Below, piece by piece: positions 32,590 through 43,574 of a DNA stretch of 64,000 nt (position 1 is the stretch's first letter; the number at the start of each line of letters is the position of its first letter). The stretch comes from Eublepharis macularius (lineage: Eukaryota; Chordata; Lepidosauria; Squamata; Eublepharidae): the NCBI RefSeq assembly GCF_028583425.1, contig NC_072793.1, positions 172,027,681 to 172,091,680 of the forward strand, in the 5' to 3' direction. The notes under the pieces are model-generated. The model made no database searches. It saw nothing but the letters and a program-made list of their open reading frames with translations, and was not told the origin of the DNA. Made by a program: the position numbers and the translations under genes.

Positions 32590-34990
32590 CCAACTAAATG
32601 CCCCAAACTGTACGCCTCACTGGGATGATCTAGGCAAACAGACTTGGTTTGTATAACAGACATGGCTGCTAGAAAACAATGTGGTATGTCTTTCCCATCT
32701 AACTCGAACACAAATCCTGCAGAAGTGGCCATAGAGGTGAGATTGTTGTTATCCTCCATGATTGATTCTTTCAACTTCTGCAGACTCCCAGTATAAATTA
32801 GAGCTAGCATTGTCTGTGTGCTCCTAAGGATAGAGCATGCTGTGTTCTGCTAGCTCACTGGTACCTTGAGTTGGCAGAGATGCTGACGAACATGGTGCTA
32901 GAAATACCTAAACTGATGGTTCTGAATGCATCTCATGAGAATTGTATAGCTTCTTTGGCTACCCCACTTACGATAGAGGCTACACCTTGGACTTAGTCTT
33001 TTGCACTTGAGCCTTTGAGGGGAGGGCTTCTTTCAGGCTTGGAGATTTGGCCTGAACTGTTATCTACTAGAGGGAACTCCGTCGCTGAGGACAATAAACA
33101 ATGTACTAAACACATATAAAAGAATACTGACATTAAATCGGTCTGCCCACAAATGATCATGGATCCTTCTGGATTCCTAAATGCTCTGGGGATATTTTTT
33201 TTTTTAAAAATGCTCTGGGTAGTAGAGCAGCTGCAGGTTTTCCTGAATGACTCCTCAGTCCTGGATCCATTTCAGTCCGGCTTCCGCCCTGGCCGCGAGA
33301 CGGAGATGGTGCTGGTCGCCCTTATAGATAATCTTCATCAGCATCTGGATCAAGGTGGATCGGCACTGCTGGTGCTATTGGATCTGACAGCAGTGTTCGA
33401 CCCGGTCGATTATGACCTCCTGACTCACAGCCCTGCCAATGTGGGGATACGTGGGGCCACGCAGGGCTACCCTGTGTCCCCACGATTGGGGACACAGGGT
33501 GGTGCTTGGGGAGCAGATGTCACTGAGGTGCCCACTGGTATGTAGTGTTCCTCAAGGGGTGATTCTCTCCCTAATGCTATTTAATATCTTTAATATCTAC
33601 ATGTGCCCCTTTGTCCGGTTAGCCCAAAGTTTTGAACTGGGATGCCATCAGTATGCTGATGACACCCAGTTGTATCTGCTGATGGATGCCACCCGGATGT
33701 TCTGGTCAGGTCTTTGGATGCTGTGACTGTGTGGATGAAGCAGAATTGACTGAAGTTGAACCCTTCAAGGACGGAGGTCCTGTATCTGAGTTGGGGGTTG
33801 TCGAGCTCGAGAATCCAGCTCCCAGCCTTTGATGCCTGCGTCTACGGTGAGGAGCCTGGATGCGATTCTGGATGCCTCCTTGTCAATGGAGGCCCAGGTC
33901 TCATCGGTTGCCAGAACTGCATTTTTCTATCTTTGGCAGGTCAGACAACTTGCTCCCTACATCTCCACCCATGACCTAGTTACAGTGATCCATGCAATGG
34001 TCACCTCCGGATTGGATTACTGTAACTGACTCTACGCAGGGCTACCCTTGAAACTGACCCAGAAATTGCAACTGTTCCAGAATGTGGCTATGCATGTCCT
34101 CATGGGAACCCCATTTAAGAGATATTCAACCTGTACTGCACCAGCTGCACTTGGCTCCCAGTTGAATTCCAGATCAAGTTCAAGGTGTTGGTGTTAACCT
34201 TTAAGGCCCTTAACAGACTGGGACCTGCATATCTTTGGGACCATCTCTCCCTGTATGTTCCCCAGAGGGAGTTACACTCTGCAGATCAATATCTGCTGGT
34301 GGTCCCTGGTCCCAAGGATGTTTGTTTGGCTGCAACCAGGGCCAGATCCTTTTTGGCTCTGGCTCTGGTCTGGTGGAACACTTTCCCAGTTGAGACCTGG
34401 GCCCTGTGGGACTTACTACAGTTCTGCCGGGCCTGTAAAATGAAGATGTTCCGCCAGGCCCATGAGATTGAGGAGCTGGCGAACTGTCCTGGTGAACCCT
34501 TGCCTGCTTTGCTTTGTTCCGCTCTACTTTTTAATGAGATCTGTTGATTTTATTTTTATGATTTTAACTGTTATTTATTGTATTTTAAATTGTGGTTTTT
34601 ATGATGTTGTGAGAGCCCCGTGGCACACAGTGGTAAGCTGCAGTACTGCAGTCCAAGCTCTGCTCATGACCTGAGTTCGATCCTGGCGGAAGCCGGGATC
34701 AAATAGCTGGCTCAAGGTTGACTCAGCCTTCCATCCTTCCGAGGTTAGTAAAATGAGTACCCAGTTTCCTGGGAGTAAAATCTAGATGACTGGGGGAGGC
34801 AATGGCAAACCTCCCCATAAAAAGTCTGCCAAGAAAACGTCATGATGCGGCATACCCCCATGGGTCAGTAATGATTCGGTGTTTGCACAGGGGGACTACC
34901 TTTACCTTTTCTTTTTTATGATGTTGTGACCCATCCTGAGCCCACTTGTGGGGAGGGCAGGATATAAATCCAAGTAAGTAAGTAAATAAA
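32590..34990 (+). mobile_element. CR1-type LINE, RT and 3' end
   Basis: The best part, 33215-34560, reads LQVFLNDSSVLDPFQSGFRP, SALLVLLDLTAVFDPVDYDL, CSVPQGVILSLMLFNI and HQYADDTQLYLL (YADD active site), then FKALNRLGPAYLWDHLSLYV and ARSFLALALVWWNTFP near the C-terminus. Several frameshifts and stops are present, so it is inactive. The 3' tail ends 34990 after a SINE insertion. 32590-33210 may be its degraded upstream part. Confidence 0.85.
34613..34912 (+). mobile_element. tRNA-derived SINE with 17-bp target duplication
   Basis: Flanked by TTTTTATGATGTTGTGA at 34596-34612 and 34913-34929. A-box 'gtggcacacagtggtaagc', B box GAGTTCGATCC, body with 'ccttccatccttccgaggtt' and tail 'gactacctttacctttt'. 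Inserted in the 3' UTR of the CR1 copy, so it is younger than that copy. Confidence 0.9.
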
Positions 34991-34994
34991 AGTC

Positions 34995-37190
34995 CAAACA
35001 CACATTCTCTGTTGAGGCTGCAGTGGGAGCTTGTAATGTGAAGCTCCTCAAAGCTTTTGACAAGATGGCACCTTGTCAGCTCTTGGGTCAGAAGCCAGCC
35101 CTGTGGTTTACCACAGAGCTGAGTGACCTAAAGAGGGCTGGAAGACCTCTAGAAAGACACTGCTGGAAAACCTGTCCTGAATCCGATAAAGCATGCTATA
35201 GAACCCATTGGCAGTAAGGAACGTTATTTCTGTGTAATCAGTGCCTCAGCTTGTTCACAATCACCCCAATGATTTGAGGTGTCTCGTCCGACTCTTACAT
35301 CTGAACCATTATCATCTCAAGAACAGACAATTGTCGTCTCAAGAACAGACAACTAGCACTAACGCACTCTGATCTAAATGCCAGCTCTAATATAATGGAG
35401 GTAGAAGAACAGCTTATGGACTATTTTGACCCTGTTACAGTGATGGATATCGACAGGATCTTGGCATCTGTGAATGCCACCACTTTGTGCACCATCTTGG
35501 CTGCTGAAATCATATAAGGACCTCATGAATGAACTGTTGATGTTTGTCATAAATCAGTCACTAACTCAAGGCACCTTCCCTCGGGCACTCAAAGAGAGGG
35601 TAATCTGCTAATTACTTTAAAAACCATCTCTACACAAAAATGATGTAACCAGTTATCGATCAGTCTCTAATCACTCCTTCTGTGATGCAGAGAGCAGTAG
35701 CTGACCAACTACAGGTTTTCTTGGATAACTTGGATATCAAGGAATGTGCCTTGGACTGGTTTAAATCATTTGAGACTGGAAGGGTTGCTGTTGGAGACCA
35801 GCTCTCTTCAGTGGAGAGATTCACTTGCGGGGTTCCATGAGGCGCAATCTTATCCCCCATGTTATTCAACCTCTTTGTAAAACCTTTATTGTAGCTTTGG
35901 AATTGGATGTCAGCGATATGCAGATGACACACAACTCTATGGTTGATTCCGCACACGGTGGATAATGCATTTTCAATGCACTTTATCAATTATTTGAGGT
36001 GGATTCTTTGTTTCACACATGAAAAAATCTGTTCCAAATGATCTGTAAAGAGGATTGGAAGTGTATTATCGAATGTGTGCAGAATCACTCTATATCTCGC
36101 AATCCAAATCCCCTGGTGATGCTGTAGAGGTTTCGGGTCACTGTTTGACAGCTGTGACCACATACCTGAAAGCAAACAAATTAAAACTGAACCCAGACAA
36201 GACAGATGTGATGCTGGTTGGAAAAGCAGAGATCTTGAAGAACATAGTGCTCCCCGTTTTGATGGGGTTCAATAGACCTCTGCTGACTCAGTAAAGTGCC
36301 TAGGGATTATATTGGACCCAATGCTGCTGCTAGAAAAGCAAGTAAATGCTGCTGCAAAACCAGTCTTTTCCCAACTCAGTCTAGCCCAGAAGATGGCCGC
36401 ATACCTTGACGCGGCTGGTCTGGCCATCTGGATCCATACTACGGTAACCTTGAGACTAGACTACTGCAACGCACTCTGAGTAGACCTCCCTTTGAAGTCA
36501 ACTCAGGGACCCCAGTTGGGGCAAAACACCACAACTCAATTATTGTCGAGAGCTAGGCAGATCATTCATATTACTATTCCCTTTCTGCAGCCGCTCTAGG
36601 GCATTGGCTATCATATACAAAGCCCTCCATGGCCTTGTTCACTTGCATTTTCAGGATTGCCTCATGTCTTACGCTCTGCCCTGGCAGCTCTGCTCATCTG
36701 AACAGGACCTTCTGCAGGGGCCACCCTGCCGTTGGGCAAAATCAGCAGCTGCCTGTACCCAGCCATTCTCTGTGGTGGCTCCCACCTTTAGGAATGGCCT
36801 GCCTGATGAGGTCAGAGAAGCTCCCATTCTCCTGGCTTTCTGCAAATTACGAAAAACTAAATGATTCAGGAGAGCTTTTTTACACAGGTAGGAGAGCTGA
36901 ACTGTAAGGAAATGCTGCAGAGAAATGCTTGGTAAAGGGCTAAGGACTGTAGAATATACTGGGTACCTACTGAGTAGTTTCTGCCTTGTTTAATGTCATG
37001 TTAAATTGCTTATACTCTATTTCAGCACTATGTTCAGGTCGATATCAAATTTCTACTTCTAGTAAAATTTCAAAATCCCATCACGTACTGAGTGGGGTTT
37101 TTTAATGTTTGATTGTATTAACTTACACTGGGCAATCTGTCTTGGGTTTCAGTGAGAAAGGCGGACGAAGAATATCATAAATAAATAAAT
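34995..37190 (+). mobile_element. L2-type LINE in gene B intron 2
   Basis: Frames show PALWFTTELSDLKRAGRPLE, FTCGVP..AILSPMLFNLFV, YADDTQLYG (35900-35940), LKLNPDKTDVMLVGK and KCLGIILDP, the order expected of an L2/CR1-group RT. It ends in 'ggcggacgaagaatatcata'-aataaata (37150-37190). Many disruptions. It stops about 50 bp before the KRAB-A exon, close to the branch-point region. Confidence 0.85.
35943..36090. mobile_element. MITE in the L2 RT frame
   Basis: Inverted ends TGATTCCGCACAC and GTGTGCAGAATCA. It lies directly after YADDTQLYG. CTCTATGG and CTCTATAT at the borders suggest an 8-bp target duplication, as for hAT. Related to 28010-28135. Confidence 0.75.
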
Positions 37191-37244
37191 GTGTGAGTTT
37201 TGCGGGGGGGGGGATTATTTGTGTGACTTTTGTTTTTGTTTCAG

Positions 37245-37371
37245 TGCCTGGTTTCCTTTGGGGAGGTAGCTGTACATTTCACGGCAGAGGAATGGGCGTT
37301 GCTGACTCTGGACCAAAGAGCTCTGTACAAGGAAGTGATGCTGGAGAATTATGAGCACGTGACCTTTCTGA
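37245..37371 (+). CDS. Gene B exon 3: KRAB-A box
   Basis: A 127-bp exon, acceptor gtttttgtttcag, donor gtaagc. Encodes [20 protein letters not shown], then [22 protein letters not shown]. The MLE triad is intact, but the DV pair of gene A is EV here, with a preceding Glu-to-Gly change. EV is common in non-mammalian KRABs, so the domain may still function, but with altered TRIM28 affinity. The phase matches exons 2 and 4. Confidence 0.92.
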
Positions 37372-37949
37372 GTAAGCAATTCTTTGCCTTCAGTTGATAG
37401 CTGCCACTTTCCTACTTAACACTGTAAGTTCCAATACTAGCCAGAGAACCTGGAGGTCTTTTGCCTTCCTCTGGGCATGGAACAGGAATCACTGGGGGTG
37501 GGGGGAGTGAGGAGGAGGGAGATAGCTGTGAATTTTCTGCATTTTGCAGGGGGCTGGACTAGGTGACCTTTGAGATCCCTTCCAGATCTCTGTTTCTATG
37601 GTGACTTGGTTGGGAGGTTTTGTGTTCCGAGAGAGAAGACCAAGCTTTGAGAAAGTCCTGATGAAGTTGAGTCACATAGATTTGTTTGTTTCTGGGTTTT
37701 TACAATGGTTTGTTTGTTTGTTTTAATAAAAAGCTTAAAATCCCATTAAAAGGAAAAGAGGAGAAACACAAAAATGGTAAAAGGGAAAAGAAATACATTG
37801 AACTATTTTCAGTTTTCTCTAGGACACATACATCAATGCAATTTACAAACAATGTACTTGTAGTCTTACTAATATAAGTACTTAACCTTTTCTATATATC
37901 CCCCTTTTGTTTAAATTATCCCAAATTTATCTTCTTAAAAGTCAAATCC
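37372..37949 (+). other. Gene B intron 3, 5' part
   Basis: 37372-37700 aligns with 11033-11385 of gene A. The gene A copy-1 minisatellite repeat is absent at the equivalent point (near 37700). No gene. Confidence 0.65.
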
Positions 37950-38579
37950 ACAAACTATCGGTTCATTTTTTCTGTTTCACACAGGAAGTCAATAAGGGGT
38001 TTCTAATTCATTATAAATGTAGATCATATAAATCATATTAATGTAAATCATATAAATGTAGACAATGTTTTATCTGTAATCAAAGCTGTACATTTAGCCA
38101 TCTCAACTAGCTCCATCATTTTCACAAAACAGGCATCTATTGAAGACAGTATGGTGTTTTCCCATCTTTTGTGCCTATAAAAGGCTTGCTGCTGTTGTCA
38201 TATATAAAAATAAGGTACCATAATTATTTTCCAACTTGTCCATTAGCCCCCCCCCCTCACAAAAGGCTTCCAGTTTAAATTGTATGTTTAGCTTCAAAAT
38301 TTTATGGATTATCAAATGGATTTGTAACCAATTTTTAATGCTTTATGACAAGTCCACCAAAGGTGGTAAAATGTCCCTTCATGTTGTTCACATTTCCAAT
38401 ATTTGAAATACCGTTGGCCATTTTAGTTAATTTAACTGGGGACATATATCACAGATAACATCATTTTATAAAATTTTTCTTTGAGTGAGGAATCCCTTTA
38501 CCCACATTTGAGCCCATTTACCCACATATTCTGCCACTGATCCATTTGTATATTATACCAAAAATGTTTAGTCCATTTT

Positions 38580-38668
38580 CAGTGCAATCCTATGGAGAGT
38601 TACTCCAGTCTAAGGCCATTGATGTCAATGGGCTTAGACTGGAGTAACTCTCCATAGGATTGCACTGT
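38580..38668. mobile_element. Short palindromic MITE
   Basis: Near-perfect hairpin, 35-bp arms starting CAGTGCAATCCTATGGAGAG and ending with the complement, with a loop that is itself palindromic ('ccattgatgtcaatgg'). CAGTGCAATCC termini fit a hAT-type MITE widespread in reptiles. Confidence 0.85.
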
Positions 38669-39129
38669 TAATCATTATTGTCATTTCTTGTTCAAAACTC
38701 CATAGTTTTTTATCTAGTTTAAATTTTTCTAGTAATTGTGCATTTAAAAAAAACATTGACATTTGTAACCTTTTGCTATTAAATCTTCCCTTGTCTTCAA
38801 TTTGCAGTCTCCTTGAGAGAACTCTTATTAATTCTCCATAATTCAACCATTTTTGTTTGGTTATCATTTCATGGCTATAAAACGCTTCCTGTGTTGAAAT
38901 CCAGAGCAGTGTCTTCTGGCATAATCTTGGTTTATATTTGTTCCGTATTCTCAAGATGGCTCACCTGATACGCTTTTAAAATCCCCATTGATCTTTGCTT
39001 TATCGTATCATTGATAAGCATGCCATCCAAATCTCAGGTCGTGTCTTTCCAAAGCCAGAAGCCTATCATTTCTCAACAACAACCATTCTTTAATCCACAT
39101 TAGGCAAGAGGCAGCAAAATAAAGTTTTA

Positions 39130-40668
39130 TTTTTTTTTAATAAATTTTTTTTTATTTTTCATAACTACAAAACACTACACAGCACTACACAAGACTATCA
39201 CAAGGAAAGGGGAGAGGGAAGGGACAAAGGGGGGTGGAAAAAGAGAAAGAAGAAAAAGGGGGGGGGAATGAACTACAAACACTAAACACTACACTTCAAT
39301 GTTTCCCTTCATACTGTCATAATACAAAAATAGCTCCATAGGATAATGATGGAGTGGTTAATCATACAGAGAATAGGCATTTCAAATTCTGATTAAACTT
39401 TCCTCCCCCTTCTAGGTCCCGGACGCAGTTCTCTCTGTGCAACCGCTGTTGCGGTGCTCTCCTCCTCCTCCCCCCCCTCCGGCTCCTCCTTTTCTTTGTT
39501 CTCGGTGCAGCAGAGTTCTGGGTTTTTATTCTCAAAATCCTTTAGTTGATCTTCTGATAATATCTTATAGGCCTGATCTTTATATCTGAACCATATTCCT
39601 TCCGGGAATAACCATTTGTACTTTATTCCATGGTCCCTCAGAAGAGCTGCAAACTTTTTATATTTAAAACGCCGTTTCCGGACTAGAAATGGAACGTCCT
39701 TCAAAATCTTGACTTTCAAACCCATAAAGTCCAAATCCGCATTGTATGAGTTATATAGGATGGTGTCCCGAATCTTTTTAGATGAAAAGTCAATAATGAT
39801 CTCACGAGGCAACTGTCGCTTTGTTGCATATTTTGAAGAAGCCCGACGGACCTCCAAAATGGCGCTTTTAACCTCTTCTTTAGTCGTCCTCGCGGGTATC
39901 GCCAATAGTTCCGAGACCACCTCCCACAGATCCTCTTTTTCCTCCTCTTTCACGTTTTGGAGACGCAAAATTGTCTGCATTCGTTCCATCTGTAGCCCGA
40001 TCAGCTGGTTCTCAACCAGCTTCAGCTCCTTTTTTGTAGCCTTCACAAGTGACGCACTTTCCAGAGCAGACTTTTCTGCCCCCCCGCTGCTGCCTTAATG
40101 GTTTTCACTTCGCTTTCAATTAAGCCCACCCTTTGATCAGTTTCGTTCAGCTTGTCAACAAAGGGTTTTATGGCTTCCACCACCGCCCTGCGCACCAACT
40201 CTTCGAGCGACTCCCCCTTCAAAGTAGCCGAGATTGACTTACCGAGAGCGGGACTTTGCTTCTTCGCTGCCATTTGGGGGGGGGGGGCGCCAACAAAATT
40301 CTGGAACTCAACGAAGGGGAAGAACGAGTCTTCTTCAGATCAACCTCTCCTTCACAAACGCTTGTAGAACAGAAGGGATTCGCTTGTTTACGGGCTTCCG
40401 CCTGTTTCTTTTATTTGCCGTTTCTCGTTGCCCGGCGGCACTCGAGGCGCCGCGCACGTCTGCCGGCCTCCATAGGGACAAACGGGCAATTCCCCCCCCG
40501 CATTGATTTCGGGGAGTTCTTCCCGCCGCGTCCCGGACCCTGGCTCCCTCCCTGGGAGTCCTGGGGGCTAATCCTTGCGGATCAGCCGCCCGGTCAGGGT
40601 GCCCGGTCGTTTCCTCCCAGACCAGCCGAGAGGAGCGTCCGGCATGGCTGAGAAAACGAAACCGAATC
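39130..40668 (-). mobile_element. ORF1-only L1 (HAL1-like) with perfect 18-bp target duplication
   Basis: Complete-looking insertion: target duplication CAGCAAAATAAAGTTTTA at 39112-39129 and 40669-40686, a poly(A) on the minus strand next to the left copy, a 395-bp CpG-rich 5' UTR (40668-40274), ORF1 (40273-39393) and a 263-bp 3' UTR. ORF2 is absent. Either a non-autonomous ORF1-only lineage like mammalian HAL1, or one internally deleted or spliced L1 transcript. Confidence 0.85.
39393..40273 (-). pseudogene. L1 ORF1p gene with one homopolymer frameshift
   Basis: The N-terminal part (MAAKKQSPALGKSISATLKG, then a helix ending DQRVGLIESEVKTIKAA) and the rest (LVENQLIGLQMERMQTILRL coiled coil; RRM-like segment with REIIIDFSSKKIRDTIL; C-terminal LLRDHGIKYKWLFPEGIWFR) together cover a whole ORF1p of about 290 aa. 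The two frames meet at a run of seven C (plus strand 40079-40085), so a single-base length change in that run is the simplest explanation. ORF1p is the trimeric RNA-binding chaperone of L1. The rest of the frame is open, which argues for a young copy. Confidence 0.85.
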
Positions 40669-41390
40669 CAGCAAAATAAAGTTTTAAATCTGGTAACCTG
40701 TTCCACCTCTCTCCTTTTCATCTTGTAATATTTTATATTTGACTCTTGTTTTTCTCCCTTGCCATATAAATTTAGAAATATTCTTTTGCCATTGTTTGAA
40801 TGGAACCTCTGATATTAGAACAGGTATAGTTTGAAACAAAAACAGCATTCTAGGTAAAACATTCATCTTAATCACAGCTTACCTCCCAGATAACTACCAC
40901 CCCCTACAGAGACAATTGTAACCTATCCCATCTTAACATATCCTTTTTGATTTTTTTCCATGTCTTATTTTAATTATTTTTGAATAGCATACAATTTATC
41001 CCTATCAGCATAATCCCTAAATATTTTAACTTTTTTCAGCCTTAAATCCTGTTTTCTTCAACAGTTATCCCTGATTTTTTATATCCACATTTTTGTCAGC
41101 ATTTTTATTTTATTTTCATTAATTTTAAAGCCTGCCAATGTACTGAATTCCTTCACCTTGGCCATCAAAATTAAAACTTAGTCACCTGCCAAAGGCTCTC
41201 AACTAATATGACTCTTTTTTAAAAAAAAATTATTCTCTCATCTTGTCTTATATATCTATTCAAAATCTCCAACACTAAAATAAAAAGTAGTGGTGGCAAT
41301 GGACATTCTTTTTTAATTTTTGTCTTATTTTATTTTGTGAGCATTTTGAGCAAGTGTCTGAAGAGGGAGCGTATAAATATTTTTAATTAA

Positions 41391-41769
41391 TAAATAATTA
41401 CAGTGATCAAACCTTGAGGTCATAAGAACATGGATTAGCACGGTCACATCAGCTAAGAAGGGAGAGAGTTAGACCAGATACACCTGACAGAAAGCTCGCT
41501 TGAGTCCTGGGCTCTGGTTAGACGTGGTCAAAGGTTTTCCTCCAGGGAGAGTCATCCACAAGCAGTTAAAAGTCCACGTCCTTCTCTGATCACGAAGCTG
41601 TGGTCCCAGGACCGTTTATGGCTAGACACTTGTCTATCGGGGTTAAAAACACTCCCTTCCTTCCTCTGCCCTTCTGAGAATTGGGTTTCTTTGGAATGCT
41701 TCAATATTTGGTCACTAAGAACCTCTCTGCACAAGACTTTTGTAACGTGTTCTTCACATTTCAAGAGAT
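41391..41769 (+). other. Gene B intron 3, block paralogous to 16194-17300
   Basis: Aligns with gene A on both sides of its PLE-type insertion (16343-17036), confirming that insertion as A-specific. No exon. Confidence 0.65.
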
Positions 41770-42033
41770 GCAATGTTAGCCAGGAAGCATAGTTTTAAAT
41801 GACAGAGCCGGCAGAGATCACTCCAGAAGGGATGGATTCTCTCACAGCCCTCTGCTACCTCTGGCATGCCAGACTTTCACCCCTTCCAGAACCTTTGCTG
41901 TGCCAAGGCTTGGCTCATTTGAAGTTTTAAGTAACAAGGATGGCAGAGCCAGCAGAGGTCTATGAGAGAATCTGTACCCTCCAGAATTATCTCCACCTGC
42001 TCTGTCATTTAAAACACTTCCCAGCTAACATTG
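41770..42033. mobile_element. Foldback MITE
   Basis: Ends CAATGTTAGC and GCTAACATTG, with imperfect arms of about 80 bp ('tttaaatgacagagc' left, 'gctctgtcatttaaa' right). Absent from the gene A intron. Family unknown. Confidence 0.65.
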
Positions 42034-42602
42034 TGTCAGTCCTTGGCAGGTAGATTCCCAAGTTCTCCCCAGCAAACACACAGGTGATTTGGTTGAAGTA
42101 ACTTTCATTAGAGATCCATCAGGTTCAAGGTGCTCAGACAATGGTATTGGCAGAAGTGACGTGTTAAGGGAAAGGATTGTTAGATATAGGCTAATGTCCC
42201 ACCCTCAGGGTAGACGCCCGTTGAAATTCTGGCACAAAAGCCAGAGACAAAAGTACTATAGTTTAGACTACAATAACAGATTGAGCATGAAATCATCCCT
42301 GTTCCCATAAAAGATACAATTCAGGCTAGATGCAGCTGGCCCCAAGGACACTTGCTGTAAAAGTGAAAGTGTTTAACTGCAAAGTGTAGGTAACACACTG
42401 AGCTTTCAGATAACAGGCACTGAATGACACTCAGTACTCCCCACATTCTCAGATGGTTAATAGTATCACATAACACTCTCATGGCATGTAGGCAGGCAGG
42501 CATACATGACACATTGCATCTCCTGGCACTTGACGAACATGTGCCCAAGCGTCGCGTCTAGAGAGACTCTAAGAGTAATTGGACTATTTGTTTCCTCTAA
42601 AG
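42034..42602 (+). other. Gene B intron 3, 3' end
   Basis: About 500 bp with no counterpart in gene A. Possibly a degraded LTR-type repeat, but no termini are found. The polypyrimidine tract 'ctatttgtttcctctaaag' precedes the exon. Confidence 0.45.
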
Positions 42603-42689
42603 GATTTGCCAAACCTGATTATCTCTCTTACCTGGAAGAAGGTGAAGACCTGTTTGCCTTGGATTCTGAGGAAGAGGAAAGATCGGCAG
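42603..42689 (+). CDS. Gene B exon 4: KRAB-B-like box
   Basis: 87 bp, acceptor cctctaaag, donor gtaggt. Reads FAKPDYLSYLEEGEDLF, then ALDSEEEERSA, in phase 1 at both ends. Compared with gene A the Pro of GEDPF is Leu. The acidic DSEEEE stretch is retained. Confidence 0.9.
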
Positions 42690-43122
42690 GTAGGTGCCTG
42701 GGGTGTGAGGTGGGCCCCTTCATTGCCTGGAATTGAGGGCTTTCCTCACGGAATTTCTCAGATCCTGTCATTACCTCCCAGACTAGATCTGACCCCTTTG
42801 GCTAAGGCTTCGTGTCCATTTCATCCCCTTGCAGTGCGTCCTTCCTCAGAATTCCTTTTTCTCACAAGAGCTTTCATGTGCTACAAGGGTGGAAAGGCTC
42901 ACATTTTTCCTGCTCTGTTGACCATGGCTGTGGGTCTGTGTTTCAGTCTTGTCCTGAATTATTCCTCCTTTCTGGACACTGCTGGAACAGGGACCAACCA
43001 TTCAGGATTCTCTTTCCCCTGCCCCAAGGGGAAAAGACAGTGAGGAGACTGGAGCAGAGATTTTTCAGCCAGATGGGTCCATGTTAGAAGAAGGCTTCAC
43101 TCCAAAGACCCAGAAGCGTTTC

Positions 43123-43569
43123 TGTTGGGATTTGCACGTGTCATTCACTTCTGTCATGAAGGGGTTAATCTGTTTCTGTCTTAGCTAGGCATAATTAATT
43201 AGCATGAGGCCAGTTAAATGTTGTGTAACTGTTCCCGCCAGGGCAAAAGGGGAGTTGCATGCCTAATGAACTAATCTAGGATTGATTATTGGCTGACCAG
43301 GTTTATTGGGGGCAATTAACATTCTTTCCTTTGTCCAGGACGCCATTGCCCACTAGTTAGTGACGCAGTTACCTCCAGCATGTAAGGATGTAGAAGCTAG
43401 TTAGCTCTTCTTTATTTTATCACCAATGTAACCCTTATTATTTTATCCTTTATGTAGTAAACATTATTTTAGAAGCTGAACACGTCTCCGTGATTCTTTA
43501 TATGCTGTGCAAAGCTCTACTCTGCTAAATATTATCATAATAATCAAAATCATAAATCATAACCCAACA
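43123..43569. mobile_element. Solo LTR with 5-bp target duplication
   Basis: 447 bp, termini TGTTGGG and CCCAACA, flanked on both sides by GTTTC (43118-43122, 43570-43574). No internal retroviral or Gypsy sequence is nearby, so this is a recombined single LTR. A 5-bp duplication fits Gypsy-type or some endogenous retrovirus families. Gene A lacks it at 17815, so it entered after the duplication of A and B. Confidence 0.85.
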
Positions 43570-43574
43570 GTTTC

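Larger units (their letters stand above)
37950..41390 (-). mobile_element. L1-type LINE, ORF2 C-terminal half (minus), split by a younger L1
   Basis: The minus strand at 40684-40875 reads MNVLPRMLFLFQTIPVLISE..WQKNISKFIWQGRKTR..LQDEKERGG, a diagnostic L1 ORF2 segment. The remainder follows beyond the insertion at 38950-37990 ([30 protein letters not shown]). Frames are interrupted. A 1.54-kb ORF1-only L1 (39130-40668) and a short hairpin (38580-38668) are nested in it. Confidence 0.8.
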
